Shown here piece by piece: positions 36,068-46,303 of a DNA stretch of 64,000 nucleotides (the first letter of the stretch is position 1; every line of letters starts with the position of its first letter). The notes under the pieces were generated by a model. That model was not told the DNA's origin. It saw only the letters and a program-made list of their open reading frames with translations, and made no database searches. The stretch comes from Parasphingorhabdus flavimaris (lineage in GTDB: Bacteria; Pseudomonadota; Alphaproteobacteria; Sphingomonadales; Sphingomonadaceae). The stretch covers positions 806,001-870,000 of the forward strand of contig NZ_JABWMH010000001.1 in the NCBI RefSeq assembly GCF_013371215.1, given 5' to 3'. The translations under genes and the position numbers were made by a program.

Positions 36068-37321
36068 ATGACGATAATTGGCCGGTTTTTGGACAGCGTA
36101 GTCGAAAAGGGATCGATAAAGGTCATCCATCCCGATGGAGCGTGCGAATCCTTTGGAACACCGACGGCTGGCTATCCAGATGTCGGAATCCGCCTGGCTG
36201 ACAAGAATGTCGTGCGGCAAATTCTGCTCGACCCGCGGCTTGGTGCGGCCGAGACATTCATGGACGGACGACTGATCGTCGAGCAGGGCGATATCATGGA
36301 ACTGGTGCAGCTTTTGCGCGCCAACAAGCCCTTCGAGCGCGGCGGCAAGATCAAAGACCCGGGCCCATTCAAAAAATTCCGCAATCATGTGGCCGGCCGT
36401 CTCGATCGGATAAATTTCCTCGACCGGTCGAAAAGCAACGTCGCCCACCATTATGATATCGGTAATGATCTCTACGATCTGTTTCTGGATGACGATCTGC
36501 AATATAGCTGCGCCTATTGGGACTTCGAGCTGCGCGGACCGGATATGACCCTTGAACAAGCCCAAGCGGACAAGAAGGCGCATATCGCCGCCAAGCTGGA
36601 TCTGAAACCGGGGCAGCGGGTGCTCGACATCGGCTGCGGCTGGGGCGGCATGGCGCTGTATCTGCATCGCACGACCGGCGTCGAGGTGCTTGGCATCACG
36701 CTCAGCGAAGAGCAGCTAAAGAAAGCGCGGGAACGGGCCAAGCAAGAAGGCGTCGCCGACAAGGTGAAATTCGAACTGATCGACTATCGCGATCTAGCGG
36801 CGCGCGATTCAGGTGGCTTTGACCGGATCGTCTCGGTCGGCATGTTCGAGCATGTCGGCACGCCGCAATTTCGCACCTTTTTCCGCAGTTGCGCCAATCT
36901 GATGACCGATGACGGCGTGATGCTGTTGCACACGATCGGCCGGATGGGCGGTCCTGGTACGACCGACGCCTTCACCCGCAAATATATCTTTCCGGGCGGT
37001 TATATACCGGCGCTGAGCGAAACGCTGGAGGCGAGCGAGCCCTATCGGCTGATCGCCACCGATGTCGAAAACCTCCGGCTCCATTACGCCTTCACCTTGC
37101 GCGAATGGTACAAGCGGACAGTGGACAATCGGGACAAGATCGTCGCGCTCTACGACGAGCGTTTCTACCGGATGTGGATATTCTATCTGGCGGGAGCGAC
37201 GGCGGCGTTTGAAAATGGCGGGATGTGCAATTACCAGATACAGTTCAGCCGCAACCGGCGAACCTTGCCGCTGACGCGCGACTATATCGGCGAAACGGAG
37301 AAAGGGCTTCGTGAACGTTGA
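36068..37321 (+). CDS. cfa: Cyclopropane-fatty-acyl-phospholipid synthase family methyltransferase
   Basis: SAM-dependent enzyme that adds a methylene group across unsaturated acyl chains of phospholipids. 417 residues from the ATG at 36068, chosen because AGGAG lies 7 nt upstream; an earlier in-frame start at 36008 would overlap the molybdoenzyme gene. N-terminal SCP2-like region (about 10-100), YDIGNDLYDLFLDDDLQYSC (trimmed, about 135-154), SAM motif VLDIGCGWGGMALYLH (about 188-203), GITLSEEQLKKARE, and FEHVG. The C-terminal NYQIQFSRNRRTLPLTRDY is typical. 37 bp after the molybdoenzyme stop, so possibly co-transcribed. Confidence 0.93.
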   Translation: MTIIGRFLDSVVEKGSIKVIHPDGACESFGTPTAGYPDVGIRLADKNVVRQILLDPRLGAAETFMDGRLIVEQGDIMELVQLLRANKPFERGGKIKDPGPFKKFRNHVAGRLDRINFLDRSKSNVAHHYDIGNDLYDLFLDDDLQYSCAYWDFELRGPDMTLEQAQADKKAHIAAKLDLKPGQRVLDIGCGWGGMALYLHRTTGVEVLGITLSEEQLKKARERAKQEGVADKVKFELIDYRDLAARDSGGFDRIVSVGMFEHVGTPQFRTFFRSCANLMTDDGVMLLHTIGRMGGPGTTDAFTRKYIFPGGYIPALSETLEASEPYRLIATDVENLRLHYAFTLREWYKRTVDNRDKIVALYDERFYRMWIFYLAGATAAFENGGMCNYQIQFSRNRRTLPLTRDYIGETEKGLRER

Positions 37322-37354
37322 TTGGGTAAGCGGTCTTCCCGCCAAGCGCTCTGA

Positions 37355-37798
37355 CTATTGTGGGTAGCGTTCGTTCATTAAATCCCAGTTGTTGCGGATC
37401 AGTTGCTCCAATATGTCCATATCAACCTGTTCGAGCCGATTGATATACAGGCAGGACTTTCCGACACTATGTTTGCCCAGCAAACCGAATAGTCGTTCCT
37501 GCTCTGCCTGTGCTTCGGGCGTGCAATAGGCGCCCATAAGATAAAGGCTGAGCTTGGCTTTGCGCGGCGAAAAACCGGTGCGACACATGGTGCCCTCGCG
37601 CCCGCTGTCATATTTATAGTCATAGCTGCCGAAACCGATGATACTCGGTCCCCACATTCTCGGTTCTTCGCCCGTAATGCGCCGGAACAGGTCGACGAGC
37701 TGACGGGCCTCTTCCTGTCTGCGTTCTGGTTGCGCGGTGGCGATAAATGCATCGACATCCGCTTCGTTTGCCTTTGTCTTGAGTTCCGCTTTGGCCAC
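37355..37798 (-). CDS. DUF1801 domain protein (YdhG-like)
   Basis: A 147-residue protein from GTG at 37798, which has AGGAGA about 7 nt upstream; the reading frame stays open for 1.3 kb upstream only because it is antisense to argG. It contains TKANEADVDAFIATAQPE at the start, EPRMWGPSIIGFGSYDYKY (about 47-65) and RKAKLSLYLMGAY, then GLLGKHSVGKSCLYINRLEQ and DILEQLIRNNWDLM. This is the DUF1801 / iron-storage-frataxin-like (YdhG) fold; no biochemical function is established. Divergent from argG, with about 100 bp between starts. Confidence 0.85.
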   Translation of the reverse strand: MAKAELKTKANEADVDAFIATAQPERRQEEARQLVDLFRRITGEEPRMWGPSIIGFGSYDYKYDSGREGTMCRTGFSPRKAKLSLYLMGAYCTPEAQAEQERLFGLLGKHSVGKSCLYINRLEQVDMDILEQLIRNNWDLMNERYPQ

Positions 37799-37900
37799 AA
37801 TGCTCTCCTGATTATTCGAGCATATCATATTGCGCGATAAATTCGAGCCTGTTAGGCGCGCTATCAAATCGACGGCACATATCCATTGAAAGCAAAGCAA

Positions 37901-39118
37901 ATGAGCGAATCTGTAAAACGCGTGGTTTTGGCCTTTTCCGGCGGTCTCGATACCAGCGTCATCCTGAAATGGCTGCAGCAGGAATATCAGTGCGAGGTGG
38001 TGACCTTCACCGCCGATCTGGGGCAGGGTGAGGAATTGGGGCCTGCGCGCCGTGTTGCCGAAACGCTTGGCGTCAAACCGGAGCATATTTTCATCGACGA
38101 TCTGCGCGAAGAATTCGTCAAGGATTTCGTCTTTCCGATGATGCGCGCCAATGCGCTCTATGAAGGCCTGTATCTGCTCGGCACTTCGATCGCGCGACCG
38201 CTGATTTCCAAGCGCCAGATCGAGATCGCCAAGCTGACCGGCGCTGACGCCGTGGCGCACGGTGCGACCGGCAAGGGCAATGACCAGATTCGTTTTGAAC
38301 TCGGATATTATGGCCTTGACCCAGATGTGAAGGTGATTGCTCCGTGGCGGGAATGGGATCTGACCAGCCGCACACGGCTGATCGAGTTCGCCGAGAAGCA
38401 CCAGATTCCGATTCCCAAGGACAAGCGCGGGGAATCGCCCTTTTCGTGCGATGCCAATATGCTTCACACATCTTCTGAAGGCAAAGTGCTGGAAGATCCG
38501 TGGGAAGAGGTTCCGGATTATGTCTATTCGCGGACCAACAATCCCGAGGATGCACCCGATACGCCTGAATATATCACAGTCGACTTCGAGCGCGGTGACG
38601 GCGTCGCGATCAATGGCGAGGGGATGAGCCCGGCGACTTTGCTCGAGAAACTCAACGATTATGGCCGCGAGCACGGCATCGGGCGGCTGGACCTGGTCGA
38701 AAACCGCTATATCGGGATGAAATCGCGCGGCATGTATGAAACGCCCGGCGGCACCATCTATCACGCAGCCCATCGCGGGATCGAGCAACTGACCCTGGAC
38801 CGCGGCGCGGCACATCTGAAGGATGAACTGGCACCGCGCTATGCCGAGCTGGTTTATAACGGTTTCTGGTTCTCGCCGGAGCGCGAGATGCTGCAGGCGG
38901 CGATCGACCACAGTCAGGCGCGAGTCAACGGCACCGTGCGGCTGAAACTGTACAAAGGCTCCGTGAGCGTCGTTGGACGCAAGTCGCCCGATAGTCTTTA
39001 CAGCGAAAAAGTGGTGACATTCGAGGATGATGCCGGTGCTTATGACCAGAAGGACGCGGAAGGGTTTATCAAGCTCAATGCGCTGCGGTTGAAATTGCTC
39101 GGCAAGCGTAATGGCTAG
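37901..39118 (+). CDS. argG: Argininosuccinate synthase
   Basis: Joins citrulline and aspartate with ATP cleavage in arginine synthesis. From the ATG at 37901 the protein has 405 residues (a TTG five codons upstream is possible). N-type ATP pyrophosphatase loop [18 protein letters not shown] (about 7-24), [29 protein letters not shown] (about 116-128), [20 protein letters not shown] (trimmed) in the C-terminal synthetase domain. The upstream ribosome site is weak. Divergent from a DUF1801 gene. Confidence 0.97.
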   Translation: MSESVKRVVLAFSGGLDTSVILKWLQQEYQCEVVTFTADLGQGEELGPARRVAETLGVKPEHIFIDDLREEFVKDFVFPMMRANALYEGLYLLGTSIARPLISKRQIEIAKLTGADAVAHGATGKGNDQIRFELGYYGLDPDVKVIAPWREWDLTSRTRLIEFAEKHQIPIPKDKRGESPFSCDANMLHTSSEGKVLEDPWEEVPDYVYSRTNNPEDAPDTPEYITVDFERGDGVAINGEGMSPATLLEKLNDYGREHGIGRLDLVENRYIGMKSRGMYETPGGTIYHAAHRGIEQLTLDRGAAHLKDELAPRYAELVYNGFWFSPEREMLQAAIDHSQARVNGTVRLKLYKGSVSVVGRKSPDSLYSEKVVTFEDDAGAYDQKDAEGFIKLNALRLKLLGKRNG

Positions 39119-39208
39119 GACCTGCTGTCCTCCGCGCATGCCGCGGAATTGCTGCGCCGATCGGGTGACATGTCTCGTCGCGATCGCTGCCGCTGAGGTG
39201 CATGAACG

Positions 39209-40183
39209 GTGCTGATACCGCTTTTGCTTCTTCTCGCAGGATTTGTCGTCCTGATCCTTGGTGGTGAACTGCTGGTCCGCGGCGCCGTCCGTGTGGCGGA
39301 AAAGGCAGGGATGTCCGAGCTTTTGATCGGGTTGACAATTGTCGGGTTCGGTACCTCGGCACCCGAGTTGGTGGCGAGTGTCGAAGCGGCGCTTGCCGGG
39401 TCACCGGGCATTGCCTGGGGCAATATAGTTGGTTCCAATTTGGCAAACAGCCTGCTGATCCTCGGTGCCGCATCTCTCATCCTGCCGGTAGTCGTGCCAC
39501 GAGGGCCATTATGGCGCGACGGTGGCCTGGCATTGGTCGCGACGGTCATTTTGTGGCTGGTGGCGAGCACTACGGGTATCACCGTCGCCATAGGAAGCGC
39601 TTTCCTGATCGTTTTGCTGGCCTATCTGGCTTATGCCTATCGGGCGGAGCAAACGCAGCCGGCAGGGGCAACAGCACTGCATGAAAAAGCCGAGGCTCTG
39701 GAGGTAACAGACACGCATCTGCACGACGTGCAGCCGCTTTGGCGCTCGATTTTGCTGCTCGTCCTGGGGATCGTCCTGATCGTGATGGGCGGCCGGTGGC
39801 TGGTTGAGGGCGCGATCGATCTGGCGCGACTGGTAGGCATGAGCGAGGCGGTGATAGGCCTGACCGTCATTGCCATCGGTACGTCGCTACCGGAGCTCGT
39901 GACCTCCGTGATCGCGGCCTATAAAGGCGCGAGTGCGGTCGCTCTGGGCAACGTTCTGGGTTCCAATATCTTCAATCTGCTGCTTATCGGGGGTGTCACT
40001 GCGGTCATAGCTCCCGGCACTATTCCGGGAGAAATTACCAATTTCGGACTGCCGGTTCTGATCGCGGCATCCGTCATGCTGCTGATATTTGCGGCGACCG
40101 GGCGAAAGATAACCCGGTGGGAAGGCGGGATATTGCTCATCGTCTATCTGATATTGCTGGTCTATAATGTCGTGATGGTTTGA
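39209..40183 (+). CDS. Calcium/sodium antiporter (YrbG/CaCA family)
   Basis: Inner-membrane cation exchanger of 324 residues with two inverted homologous halves. Each half has the ion-binding alpha repeat: GFGTSAPELVASVEAAL with WGNIVGSNLANSLLIL (about 47-95) and AIGTSLPELVTSVIAAYKG with LGNVLGSNIFNLLLIGG (about 215-268). Between them is a cytoplasmic loop of about 40 residues (YAYRAEQTQPAGATALHEKA). GTG start at 39209 with GAGGTG about 8 nt upstream. Single-gene unit in front of the rimP operon. Confidence 0.93.
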   Translation: MLIPLLLLLAGFVVLILGGELLVRGAVRVAEKAGMSELLIGLTIVGFGTSAPELVASVEAALAGSPGIAWGNIVGSNLANSLLILGAASLILPVVVPRGPLWRDGGLALVATVILWLVASTTGITVAIGSAFLIVLLAYLAYAYRAEQTQPAGATALHEKAEALEVTDTHLHDVQPLWRSILLLVLGIVLIVMGGRWLVEGAIDLARLVGMSEAVIGLTVIAIGTSLPELVTSVIAAYKGASAVALGNVLGSNIFNLLLIGGVTAVIAPGTIPGEITNFGLPVLIAASVMLLIFAATGRKITRWEGGILLIVYLILLVYNVVMV

Positions 40184-40307
40184 ATCAGGCGTTGCAATTT
40201 CGAAAATCTCTCTCTACATAGAGGCCATCCCAACATTGTGAGATTTGAAGGGGCTGGCGCCATAAGGGGCCGGCAGCCGACGCCTTGCTTTTTGAAATGG
40301 AATTGAA

Positions 40308-40865
40308 TTGACCGATATAGCGACACTGACAGATCTGATTAAGCCGGAAGCGGATGCTTTGGGCTTTGATCTGGTGCGGGTGGAGTTCGTGTCCGGAGCG
40401 GAAGAACCCACGTTGCAGATCATGGCCGAGCGGCCGGAAACCGGACAGCTGGGTATCGATGACTGCGCGGCCTTGTCACGCCGCATTTCGGCAAAATTCG
40501 ATGCTATGGAAGAAGAGGGGCGCGACCCGATCGAATATGCCTATCGTCTGGAAGTCAGTTCCCCCGGCATTGACCGGCCATTGACCCGGATAAAAGATTA
40601 TGAAAACTGGGCCGGCCACGAAGCGCGGGTCAATCTGACCGAGGCCGTGGCGGGCAAGAAACAGCTGCGCGGTACGCTCGAAGGCATTGACGGCGACATA
40701 ATAAAGATTGACGATCGCGAGACGGGAAGTCAGGAGACGCCCCTGACGAATGTCCATAGCGCGAAATTGATTCTGACCGACGCCCTGATCGCTGCAACCG
40801 TTCCGGTTTCGACAGCAGGTGCAGACGAAATTGAAGAACAGACTTTAGAAGAACAGGAAGACTAA
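40308..40865 (+). CDS. rimP: Ribosome maturation factor RimP
   Basis: Needed for late assembly of the 30S subunit. 185 residues with the N-terminal alpha/beta domain (LGFDLVRVEFVSGAEEPTLQ, trimmed) and the SH3-like C-terminal domain; the YRLEVSSPGIDRPLT motif (about 79-93) is the family signature. The C-terminal 25 residues are acidic (EIEEQTLEEQED). The start is TTG at 40308; the nearby ATG at 40297 is out of frame. First gene of the rimP-nusA-ylxR-infB-rbfA set; nusA follows after 2 bp. Confidence 0.94.
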   Translation: MTDIATLTDLIKPEADALGFDLVRVEFVSGAEEPTLQIMAERPETGQLGIDDCAALSRRISAKFDAMEEEGRDPIEYAYRLEVSSPGIDRPLTRIKDYENWAGHEARVNLTEAVAGKKQLRGTLEGIDGDIIKIDDRETGSQETPLTNVHSAKLILTDALIAATVPVSTAGADEIEEQTLEEQED

Positions 40866-40867
40866 TC

Positions 40868-42499
40868 ATGGGCAGTGCTATTTCAGCAAATAAAGCCGAG
40901 TTGCTCGCTATCGCGACCGCCGTTGCGACGGAAAAAATGATCGACAAGACGATCGTCATCGAAGCGCTGGAAGAAGCGATCCAGAAAGCGGCGCGCGCTC
41001 GCTATGGTGCGGAAAACGATATTCGTGCGAAGCTCGACGTCAAAACCGGCGATCTGCGCTTGTGGCGGGTTGTCGAAGTGGTCGACGAAGTCGAAGACTA
41101 TTTCAAGCAGGTCGATATCAAGCAGGCCGAGAAGCTGGAGCCCGGTGCAAGCGTTGGCGACTTCATCGTCGACCCGCTGCCAGAGGTTGATCTCGGCCGC
41201 ATCGATGCGCAGTCGGCCAAGCAGGTGATCTTCCAGAAGGTTCGCGATGCGGAACGCGAACGGCAATATGAGGAATTCAAGGAACGGGCCGGCGAGATCA
41301 TCACCGGTGTCGTGAAATCCGTTGAATTCGGACATGTTGTCGTTGACCTTGGTCGCGCAGAAGGCGTTATTCGCCGCGACCAGCAGATTCCACGCGAAGC
41401 GGCACGGGTCGGTGACCGAGTCCGCGCGCTTATTCTCGATGTTCGCCGCGAAAACCGTGGACCACAGATTTTCCTTTCCCGCGCGCATCCCGATTTCATG
41501 CGGCATCTGTTCGCGCAGGAAGTACCGGAAATTTATGACGGTATCATCGAAATCAAGGCAGCGGCCCGCGATCCGGGCTCTCGTGCCAAGATCGGTGTGA
41601 TCAGCCACGATAGTTCGATTGACCCGGTTGGCGCATGCGTCGGCATGAAGGGTAGCCGTGTTCAGGCCGTCGTGCAGGAAATGCAGGGCGAAAAAATCGA
41701 CATCATCCCCTGGTCGGAAGATATTGCGACATTCGTGGTCAATGCATTGCAGCCAGCTACGGTTAGCCGCGTTGTTATCGATGAAGAAGAAGGTCGGATC
41801 GAAGTCGTTGTTCCCGATGATCAACTGAGCCTCGCCATTGGTCGTCGCGGACAGAATGTTCGCCTGGCCTCGCAGTTGACGGGTCTCGCCATCGATATCA
41901 TGACCGAAGCGGACTCGAGCGAAAAGCGGCAAGCCGAATTCGCTGCGCGCACCGAGATGTTCCAGGAAGATCTCGACGTAGACGAAACATTGTCGCAACT
42001 TCTGGTCGCCGAAGGTTTCAGCGAGCTTGAAGAAGTTGCCTATGTCGCACCGGAAGAAATTTCCAACATCGAAGGCTTTGACGACGAGCTCGCTGCTGAA
42101 TTGCAGAACCGTGCCATCGAGGCGCTGGACCGTCGTGAAGCGGTTGCTCGTGAAAAGCGCACCGAACTGGGCGTCGAGGATGCCATCGCCGAACTGCCGC
42201 ACCTGACCGAAGCCATGTTGGTGACGCTCGGTGAAGCTGGTCTGAAAACGCTGGATGATGTTGCCGATCTGGCAACCGACGAACTGGTCCTGAAGCGCAA
42301 GTCAGAGCCGCGCCGCCGCAATGATACCCGCAAGCCCGAACCGGATGGTGTCTTGGCCCAATATGGCTTGACCGAAGAGCAAGGCAACGAGATCATCATG
42401 GCAGCGCGCGCGCACTGGTTCGACGATGAAGACGAGCCTGCAGCAGTTGCTGCGACGGAAGAAACCGGGGAGGACGCAAATGCGGAATCCACCCAATGA
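40868..42499 (+). CDS. nusA: Transcription termination/antitermination factor NusA
   Basis: RNA-polymerase-bound factor controlling pausing, termination and antitermination. 543 residues: N-terminal domain (about 1-130), S1 domain (GVVKSVEFGHVVVDLGRAEG, about 140-160), two KH domains (HDSSIDPVGACVGMKGSRVQ and DQLSLAIGRRGQNVRLASQL, with the GxxG loops GMKG and GRRG), then C-terminal acidic helix-hairpin-helix repeats (VAEGFSELEEVAYV, LGEAGLKTLDDVADL). The end is Glu/Ala rich. It overlaps the next gene by 20 bp. Confidence 0.97.
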   Translation: MGSAISANKAELLAIATAVATEKMIDKTIVIEALEEAIQKAARARYGAENDIRAKLDVKTGDLRLWRVVEVVDEVEDYFKQVDIKQAEKLEPGASVGDFIVDPLPEVDLGRIDAQSAKQVIFQKVRDAERERQYEEFKERAGEIITGVVKSVEFGHVVVDLGRAEGVIRRDQQIPREAARVGDRVRALILDVRRENRGPQIFLSRAHPDFMRHLFAQEVPEIYDGIIEIKAAARDPGSRAKIGVISHDSSIDPVGACVGMKGSRVQAVVQEMQGEKIDIIPWSEDIATFVVNALQPATVSRVVIDEEEGRIEVVVPDDQLSLAIGRRGQNVRLASQLTGLAIDIMTEADSSEKRQAEFAARTEMFQEDLDVDETLSQLLVAEGFSELEEVAYVAPEEISNIEGFDDELAAELQNRAIEALDRREAVAREKRTELGVEDAIAELPHLTEAMLVTLGEAGLKTLDDVADLATDELVLKRKSEPRRRNDTRKPEPDGVLAQYGLTEEQGNEIIMAARAHWFDDEDEPAAVAATEETGEDANAESTQ

Positions 42500-43163
42500 G
42501 ACGCGGTCTAAACCTCTAGATCGCACGTCACACCGTAAATGCATTTTAACCGGAGAGAGCTTCTCTCCGGAGCAATTGGTGCGACTGGCGATGGGTCCCG
42601 ACGGACAGATTGCACCGGATGTAAGGGCGAAGGCACCCGGCCGCGGAGCGTGGATTGGTGTCAATCGCGCTGCGCTCGAAATGGCCGTTGCCAAGGGGCA
42701 GCTTAAAGGTGCGCTATCGCGTGCTTTCAAGACCGGCCAGATTGATATTCCAGATAATCTGATGGAGCAGCTTGAAAAAGCGCTGAAACAGGCCACTTTA
42801 GACAGGCTGGGTCTCGAAGCCCGTGGCGGGACTTTGCTGACCGGTTCGGAAAAGATCGAGACTGCGGCGAGACGCGACGACTTGGCGATGTTGCTTCATG
42901 CGTCCGATGCTGGACAGGATGGAGCTTCAAAACTGGCCCAGGCCTGGCGTGTCGGCAGCGACCGTGAAGGCGATGATTTGCGCGGTATCACTTTGCCAGT
43001 GGACCGCCAGGGGCTTTCTGTGGCATTGGGCCGCCAGAATGTTGTTCATATCGGGATAATCGATAAGCGCGCGGCCGAACGGGTTTCGCATATGCTGGCG
43101 AGATGGATCCGCTTCATGGGCTCAGATGAGATGCCCGGTGCGGTAGAAGAAAAAGTTGCGTAG
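42480..43163 (+). CDS. YlxR (DUF448) RNA-binding protein fused to an L7Ae-like domain
   Basis: A 227-residue protein starting at the ATG at 42480 (GGAGG 6-7 nt upstream), inside the end of nusA. The N-terminal half is the YlxR/DUF448 domain: HRKCILTGESFSPEQLVRLA (about 15-34) and the signature PGRGAWI (about 51-57). The C-terminal half (about 110-220: AARRDDLAMLLHASDAGQDG, LSVALGRQNVVHIGII) resembles ribosomal L7Ae/L30e kink-turn binding proteins. In Firmicutes the two parts are separate proteins in this same operon; the fusion is the usual alphaproteobacterial form. It probably acts on RNase P or ribosomal RNA. Confidence 0.9.
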   Translation: MRNPPNETRSKPLDRTSHRKCILTGESFSPEQLVRLAMGPDGQIAPDVRAKAPGRGAWIGVNRAALEMAVAKGQLKGALSRAFKTGQIDIPDNLMEQLEKALKQATLDRLGLEARGGTLLTGSEKIETAARRDDLAMLLHASDAGQDGASKLAQAWRVGSDREGDDLRGITLPVDRQGLSVALGRQNVVHIGIIDKRAAERVSHMLARWIRFMGSDEMPGAVEEKVA

Positions 43164-43226
43164 TTTGGCTTAGAAGAGCCAGGTAATACATTGATAATAT
43201 CTATTTTTAGGGATTAAGTCTGTTCG

Positions 43227-45788
43227 ATGAGTGAAGATACAAAAGATACGCCAAAACCTGCACGCAAGCCTTTGGGCTTGAAGCGTTCGGTCGAGCCTGG
43301 CGAAGTCAAGCAGACGTTCAGCCACGGCCGCACCAACAAAGTGGTGGTCGAAGTCAAGCGCAAGAAGCTTGTTGGCAAGCCCGGCGCGCCGGAAGTGGTC
43401 AAGGAAACCGTTGTGGAAGCACCCGCTCCCGCGCCGGCTCCGAAACCTGCTCCGAAGAAGGCCCCGGCGGCACCGAAAGTGGATGATGGTCTGACTCGTC
43501 AGGAGAAGCAGGCAAAGCTGCTCCGCGAGGCCGAAGAAGCGCGCCTCGACGCGATGCAGGAAGCGCGTAAACGCGACGCTCGCGAGAAGAAAGAACAGAC
43601 CGCTGAAGAGAAGAAGCGTGCTGAAGAAAACCGCAAGGCTGAAGAAGAGCAGGCGCGCAAGGCGCAGGAAGAAATCGCCGCTGCTGAAAAAGCCGCTGCC
43701 GATTCCTCTGCTGTTTCCGAACCGGCCAGCGCCGATGCTCCTGCCGCGGCCCCGGCTGCGACGCCTGCCGCCAGCACGGCAACTCCCGCACGCCCACCGG
43801 CTCGCAAATTCACGCCAGTCGAAACACCAAAACGTCCCAAGCCGGAAAAAGAAAAGCAGAAGGTCGGACGCGACGATCGCAACGATCGCCGTCAGTCTGG
43901 CAAGCTAACCGTCAACCGTGCACTGCGCGGCGAAGATGGTGCAGCGCGGGCGCGTTCGCTCGCCGCGCTGAAACGTGCCCGGGAAAAGGAAAAAAGGGCT
44001 CAGCGGTCGGGTCGGCCATCCGAGCCACGCGAAAAGCAGATCCGTTCGGTTATCGTGCCGGAAGCCATTACCGTACAGGAACTGGCGAAGCGTATGGGCG
44101 AAAAAGGCGCGGACCTCGTAAAATCCCTGTTCAAAATGGGCTCGATGGTCACCGTCAACCAGACGATCGATCAGGATACCGCAGAATTGCTGGTCGAGGA
44201 ATTCGGTCACAATATCCAGCGCGTCTCCGAGGCGGATGTTGAAATCAACACTCAGGCCGATGTCGATCCGGAAGAAACGCTGAAACCACGCGCTCCGGTT
44301 GTGACGATCATGGGCCATGTCGATCACGGCAAGACCTCATTGCTCGACGCCCTGCGCGGAACCGATGTGGTTGCCGGAGAAGCCGGAGGTATCACCCAGC
44401 ATATCGGTGCTTATCAGGTGACGATGAAAAATGGCGACAAGGTCACCTTCCTCGATACGCCGGGCCATGAAGCATTTACCGAAATGCGGATGCGCGGCGC
44501 GAACGTGACGGATATCGTGATCCTGGTCGTAGCTGCCGATGACGGTTTGATGCCGCAGACGATCGAGGCGATCAACCATACCAAGGCAGCGGGCGTTCCG
44601 ATGATTGTCGCGATCAACAAGATCGACAAGGAAGGTGCCGACCCGACGACGGTTCGGACGCGTTTGCTCGAACATGAAGTCATCGTCGAAGAAATGTCCG
44701 GCGATGTTCTTGATGCCGAGGTTTCGGCACTCAAGAAAATCGGTCTTGATGAACTGATGGAGAAAATCCACGTTCAGGCCGAATTGCTTGAGCTGAAAGC
44801 GCGCCCTGACCGTGCTGCAGAAGGCTCGGTTGTCGAAGCGAAGCTCGACAAGGGCCGCGGTCCGGTTGCTACTGTATTGATCGAACGCGGTACATTGAAA
44901 CGCGGCGATGTCTTTGTTGTCGGTTCGCAGACCGGTAAAGTCCGCGCACTGATTGACGACAAGGGCAAGCAGGTCAAGGAAGCGGGACCATCGACACCGG
45001 TCGAAGTGCTCGGTATCTCTGGCGTTCCATCTGCCGGCGACAAGCTGACAGTGGTTGAAAATGAAGGCCGTGCCCGCGAAGTTGCCGCTTATCGTGCGGA
45101 ACAGAACAAGCTGAAACGCACCACCCAGGTGCCGACCAGCCTGGAGAACATGTTCTCGGCAGCGGCGAATAGCGCCGTCGAATTCCCGGTACTGGTGAAA
45201 GCCGATGTCCAGGGGTCGACCGAAGCGATCGTCCAGGCGCTGAACAAGCTTTCGAACGATGATATCAAGGTCCGGATTCTGCATAGCGGAGTCGGCGCGA
45301 TCACGGAATCGGATGTTACTCTGGCCGGAGCCAGCAAGGCGCCGATCATCGGTTTCAACGTTCGCCCGAACGCCAAGGCGCGCGAAATCGGCAAGCGCGA
45401 CGGTGTCCGCTTCAAATATTTCGACATCATCTACGCTTTGACCGACGAGATTCGCGCGGAAATGGCTGGTGAGCTGGGTCCCGAGAAGATCGAGAATGTC
45501 ATGGGGCGTGCCGAGGTCAAGGACGTGTTCAAGTCCGGCAAGAAAGACAAGGCTGCCGGTCTCCTGGTCACCGAAGGTTCCTTGCGCAAAGGTCTGTTCG
45601 CCCGTCTTACCCGCGACGATGTCATCGTCAGCGCAACGACCATCGCGTCGCTACGTAGGTTCAAGGATGATGTCGAGGAAGTCCGTGCCGGAATGGAATG
45701 TGGCGCGGTGCTTGAAGACACCAACGACATCAAGGCCGGTGATATGCTCGAAGTATTCGAAATCGAAGAGCGCGAGCGGATTATCTAG
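43227..45788 (+). CDS. infB: Translation initiation factor IF-2
   Basis: GTPase that places initiator tRNA on the 30S subunit. 853 residues: N-terminal region with [20 protein letters not shown] (about 24-43), a long Lys/Glu/Ala coiled-coil and Pro/Ala-rich linker (about 60-230), the IF2-N-like module [20 protein letters not shown] (about 274-293), and the G domain with G1 [11 protein letters not shown] (about 361), G2 [11 protein letters not shown]3 [13 protein letters not shown]4 NKIDK, followed by domains II, III and IV. Ends at a repeat element that precedes rbfA. Confidence 0.97.
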   Translation: MSEDTKDTPKPARKPLGLKRSVEPGEVKQTFSHGRTNKVVVEVKRKKLVGKPGAPEVVKETVVEAPAPAPAPKPAPKKAPAAPKVDDGLTRQEKQAKLLREAEEARLDAMQEARKRDAREKKEQTAEEKKRAEENRKAEEEQARKAQEEIAAAEKAAADSSAVSEPASADAPAAAPAATPAASTATPARPPARKFTPVETPKRPKPEKEKQKVGRDDRNDRRQSGKLTVNRALRGEDGAARARSLAALKRAREKEKRAQRSGRPSEPREKQIRSVIVPEAITVQELAKRMGEKGADLVKSLFKMGSMVTVNQTIDQDTAELLVEEFGHNIQRVSEADVEINTQADVDPEETLKPRAPVVTIMGHVDHGKTSLLDALRGTDVVAGEAGGITQHIGAYQVTMKNGDKVTFLDTPGHEAFTEMRMRGANVTDIVILVVAADDGLMPQTIEAINHTKAAGVPMIVAINKIDKEGADPTTVRTRLLEHEVIVEEMSGDVLDAEVSALKKIGLDELMEKIHVQAELLELKARPDRAAEGSVVEAKLDKGRGPVATVLIERGTLKRGDVFVVGSQTGKVRALIDDKGKQVKEAGPSTPVEVLGISGVPSAGDKLTVVENEGRAREVAAYRAEQNKLKRTTQVPTSLENMFSAAANSAVEFPVLVKADVQGSTEAIVQALNKLSNDDIKVRILHSGVGAITESDVTLAGASKAPIIGFNVRPNAKAREIGKRDGVRFKYFDIIYALTDEIRAEMAGELGPEKIENVMGRAEVKDVFKSGKKDKAAGLLVTEGSLRKGLFARLTRDDVIVSATTIASLRRFKDDVEEVRAGMECGAVLEDTNDIKAGDMLEVFEIEERERII

Positions 45789-45792
45789 TTTC

Positions 45793-45881
45793 GCTCCCGT
45801 TTACGGGAGGGGCCCGGGGAGTGTCTTCGGGCACCCCCGATCTTCCCACCCCCGACCCCTCCCGCAAACGGGAGGGGGGAG
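45793..45881. repeat. Multi-hairpin repeat supplying the rbfA ribosome site
   Basis: About 89 bp between infB and rbfA. Left hairpin CTCCCGTttACGGGAG (45793-45808), a middle GC-rich stem (GCCCGGGG..CCCCCG region), right hairpin CCCCTCCCGcaaaCGGGAGGGG (about 45856-45877). The right arm continues as GGGGGGAG and is the only Shine-Dalgarno-like sequence before the rbfA ATG at 45891. Same architecture as the repeat in front of ligA. Confidence 0.75.
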
Positions 45882-45890
45882 ATAGCAACC

Positions 45891-46301
45891 ATGGCAAAAT
45901 ATAACGATACATCTCCTGAAGGCCGGTCGGTCCGCTTGTTGCGCGTGGGTGAACAGCTTCGGCATATTCTGTCGGAACTGCTGATGCGGGGCGAGGTGCA
46001 TGATGAATTGCTGACCGCCACCAGCGTCAGCGTCACCGAGGTGCGCATGTCGCCTGACTTGCGTCATGCAACGGTGTTTGTGAAACCGTTGCTCGGCGCG
46101 AACGAAGCGGACGTGCTCAAGGCGCTCCGGACCAATACCGCTTTCTTCCAGAAGGAAGTCGCGAAGCGGGTGAAGATGAAATATGCGGCAAAGCTGAAAT
46201 TTCTTTCGGACGAGAGCTTTGATACGGCGCAGCACATCGAGACCCTGCTCAGCAATCCCAAGGTGTCTCAGGATCTGTCGAAAGATGCCGACGAGGACTG
46301 A
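45891..46301 (+). CDS. rbfA: 30S ribosome-binding factor A
   Basis: Cold-shock-type assembly factor that binds immature 30S subunits near helix 1 of 16S rRNA. 136 residues with KH-like fold: [20 protein letters not shown] (about 11-30), [17 protein letters not shown] (about 51-67), [18 protein letters not shown] (about 91-108). The ATG follows a repeat-derived GGAGGGGGGAG about 10 nt upstream. The operon is interrupted by palindromes on both sides of this gene. Confidence 0.95.
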   Translation: MAKYNDTSPEGRSVRLLRVGEQLRHILSELLMRGEVHDELLTATSVSVTEVRMSPDLRHATVFVKPLLGANEADVLKALRTNTAFFQKEVAKRVKMKYAAKLKFLSDESFDTAQHIETLLSNPKVSQDLSKDADED

Positions 46302-46303
46302 CT

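Noticed and set aside
37799-39139. Extension of the DUF1801 frame to 594 codons
   Set aside because: The extra part is antisense to argG; a GTG with a good ribosome site at 37798 gives a normal family length.
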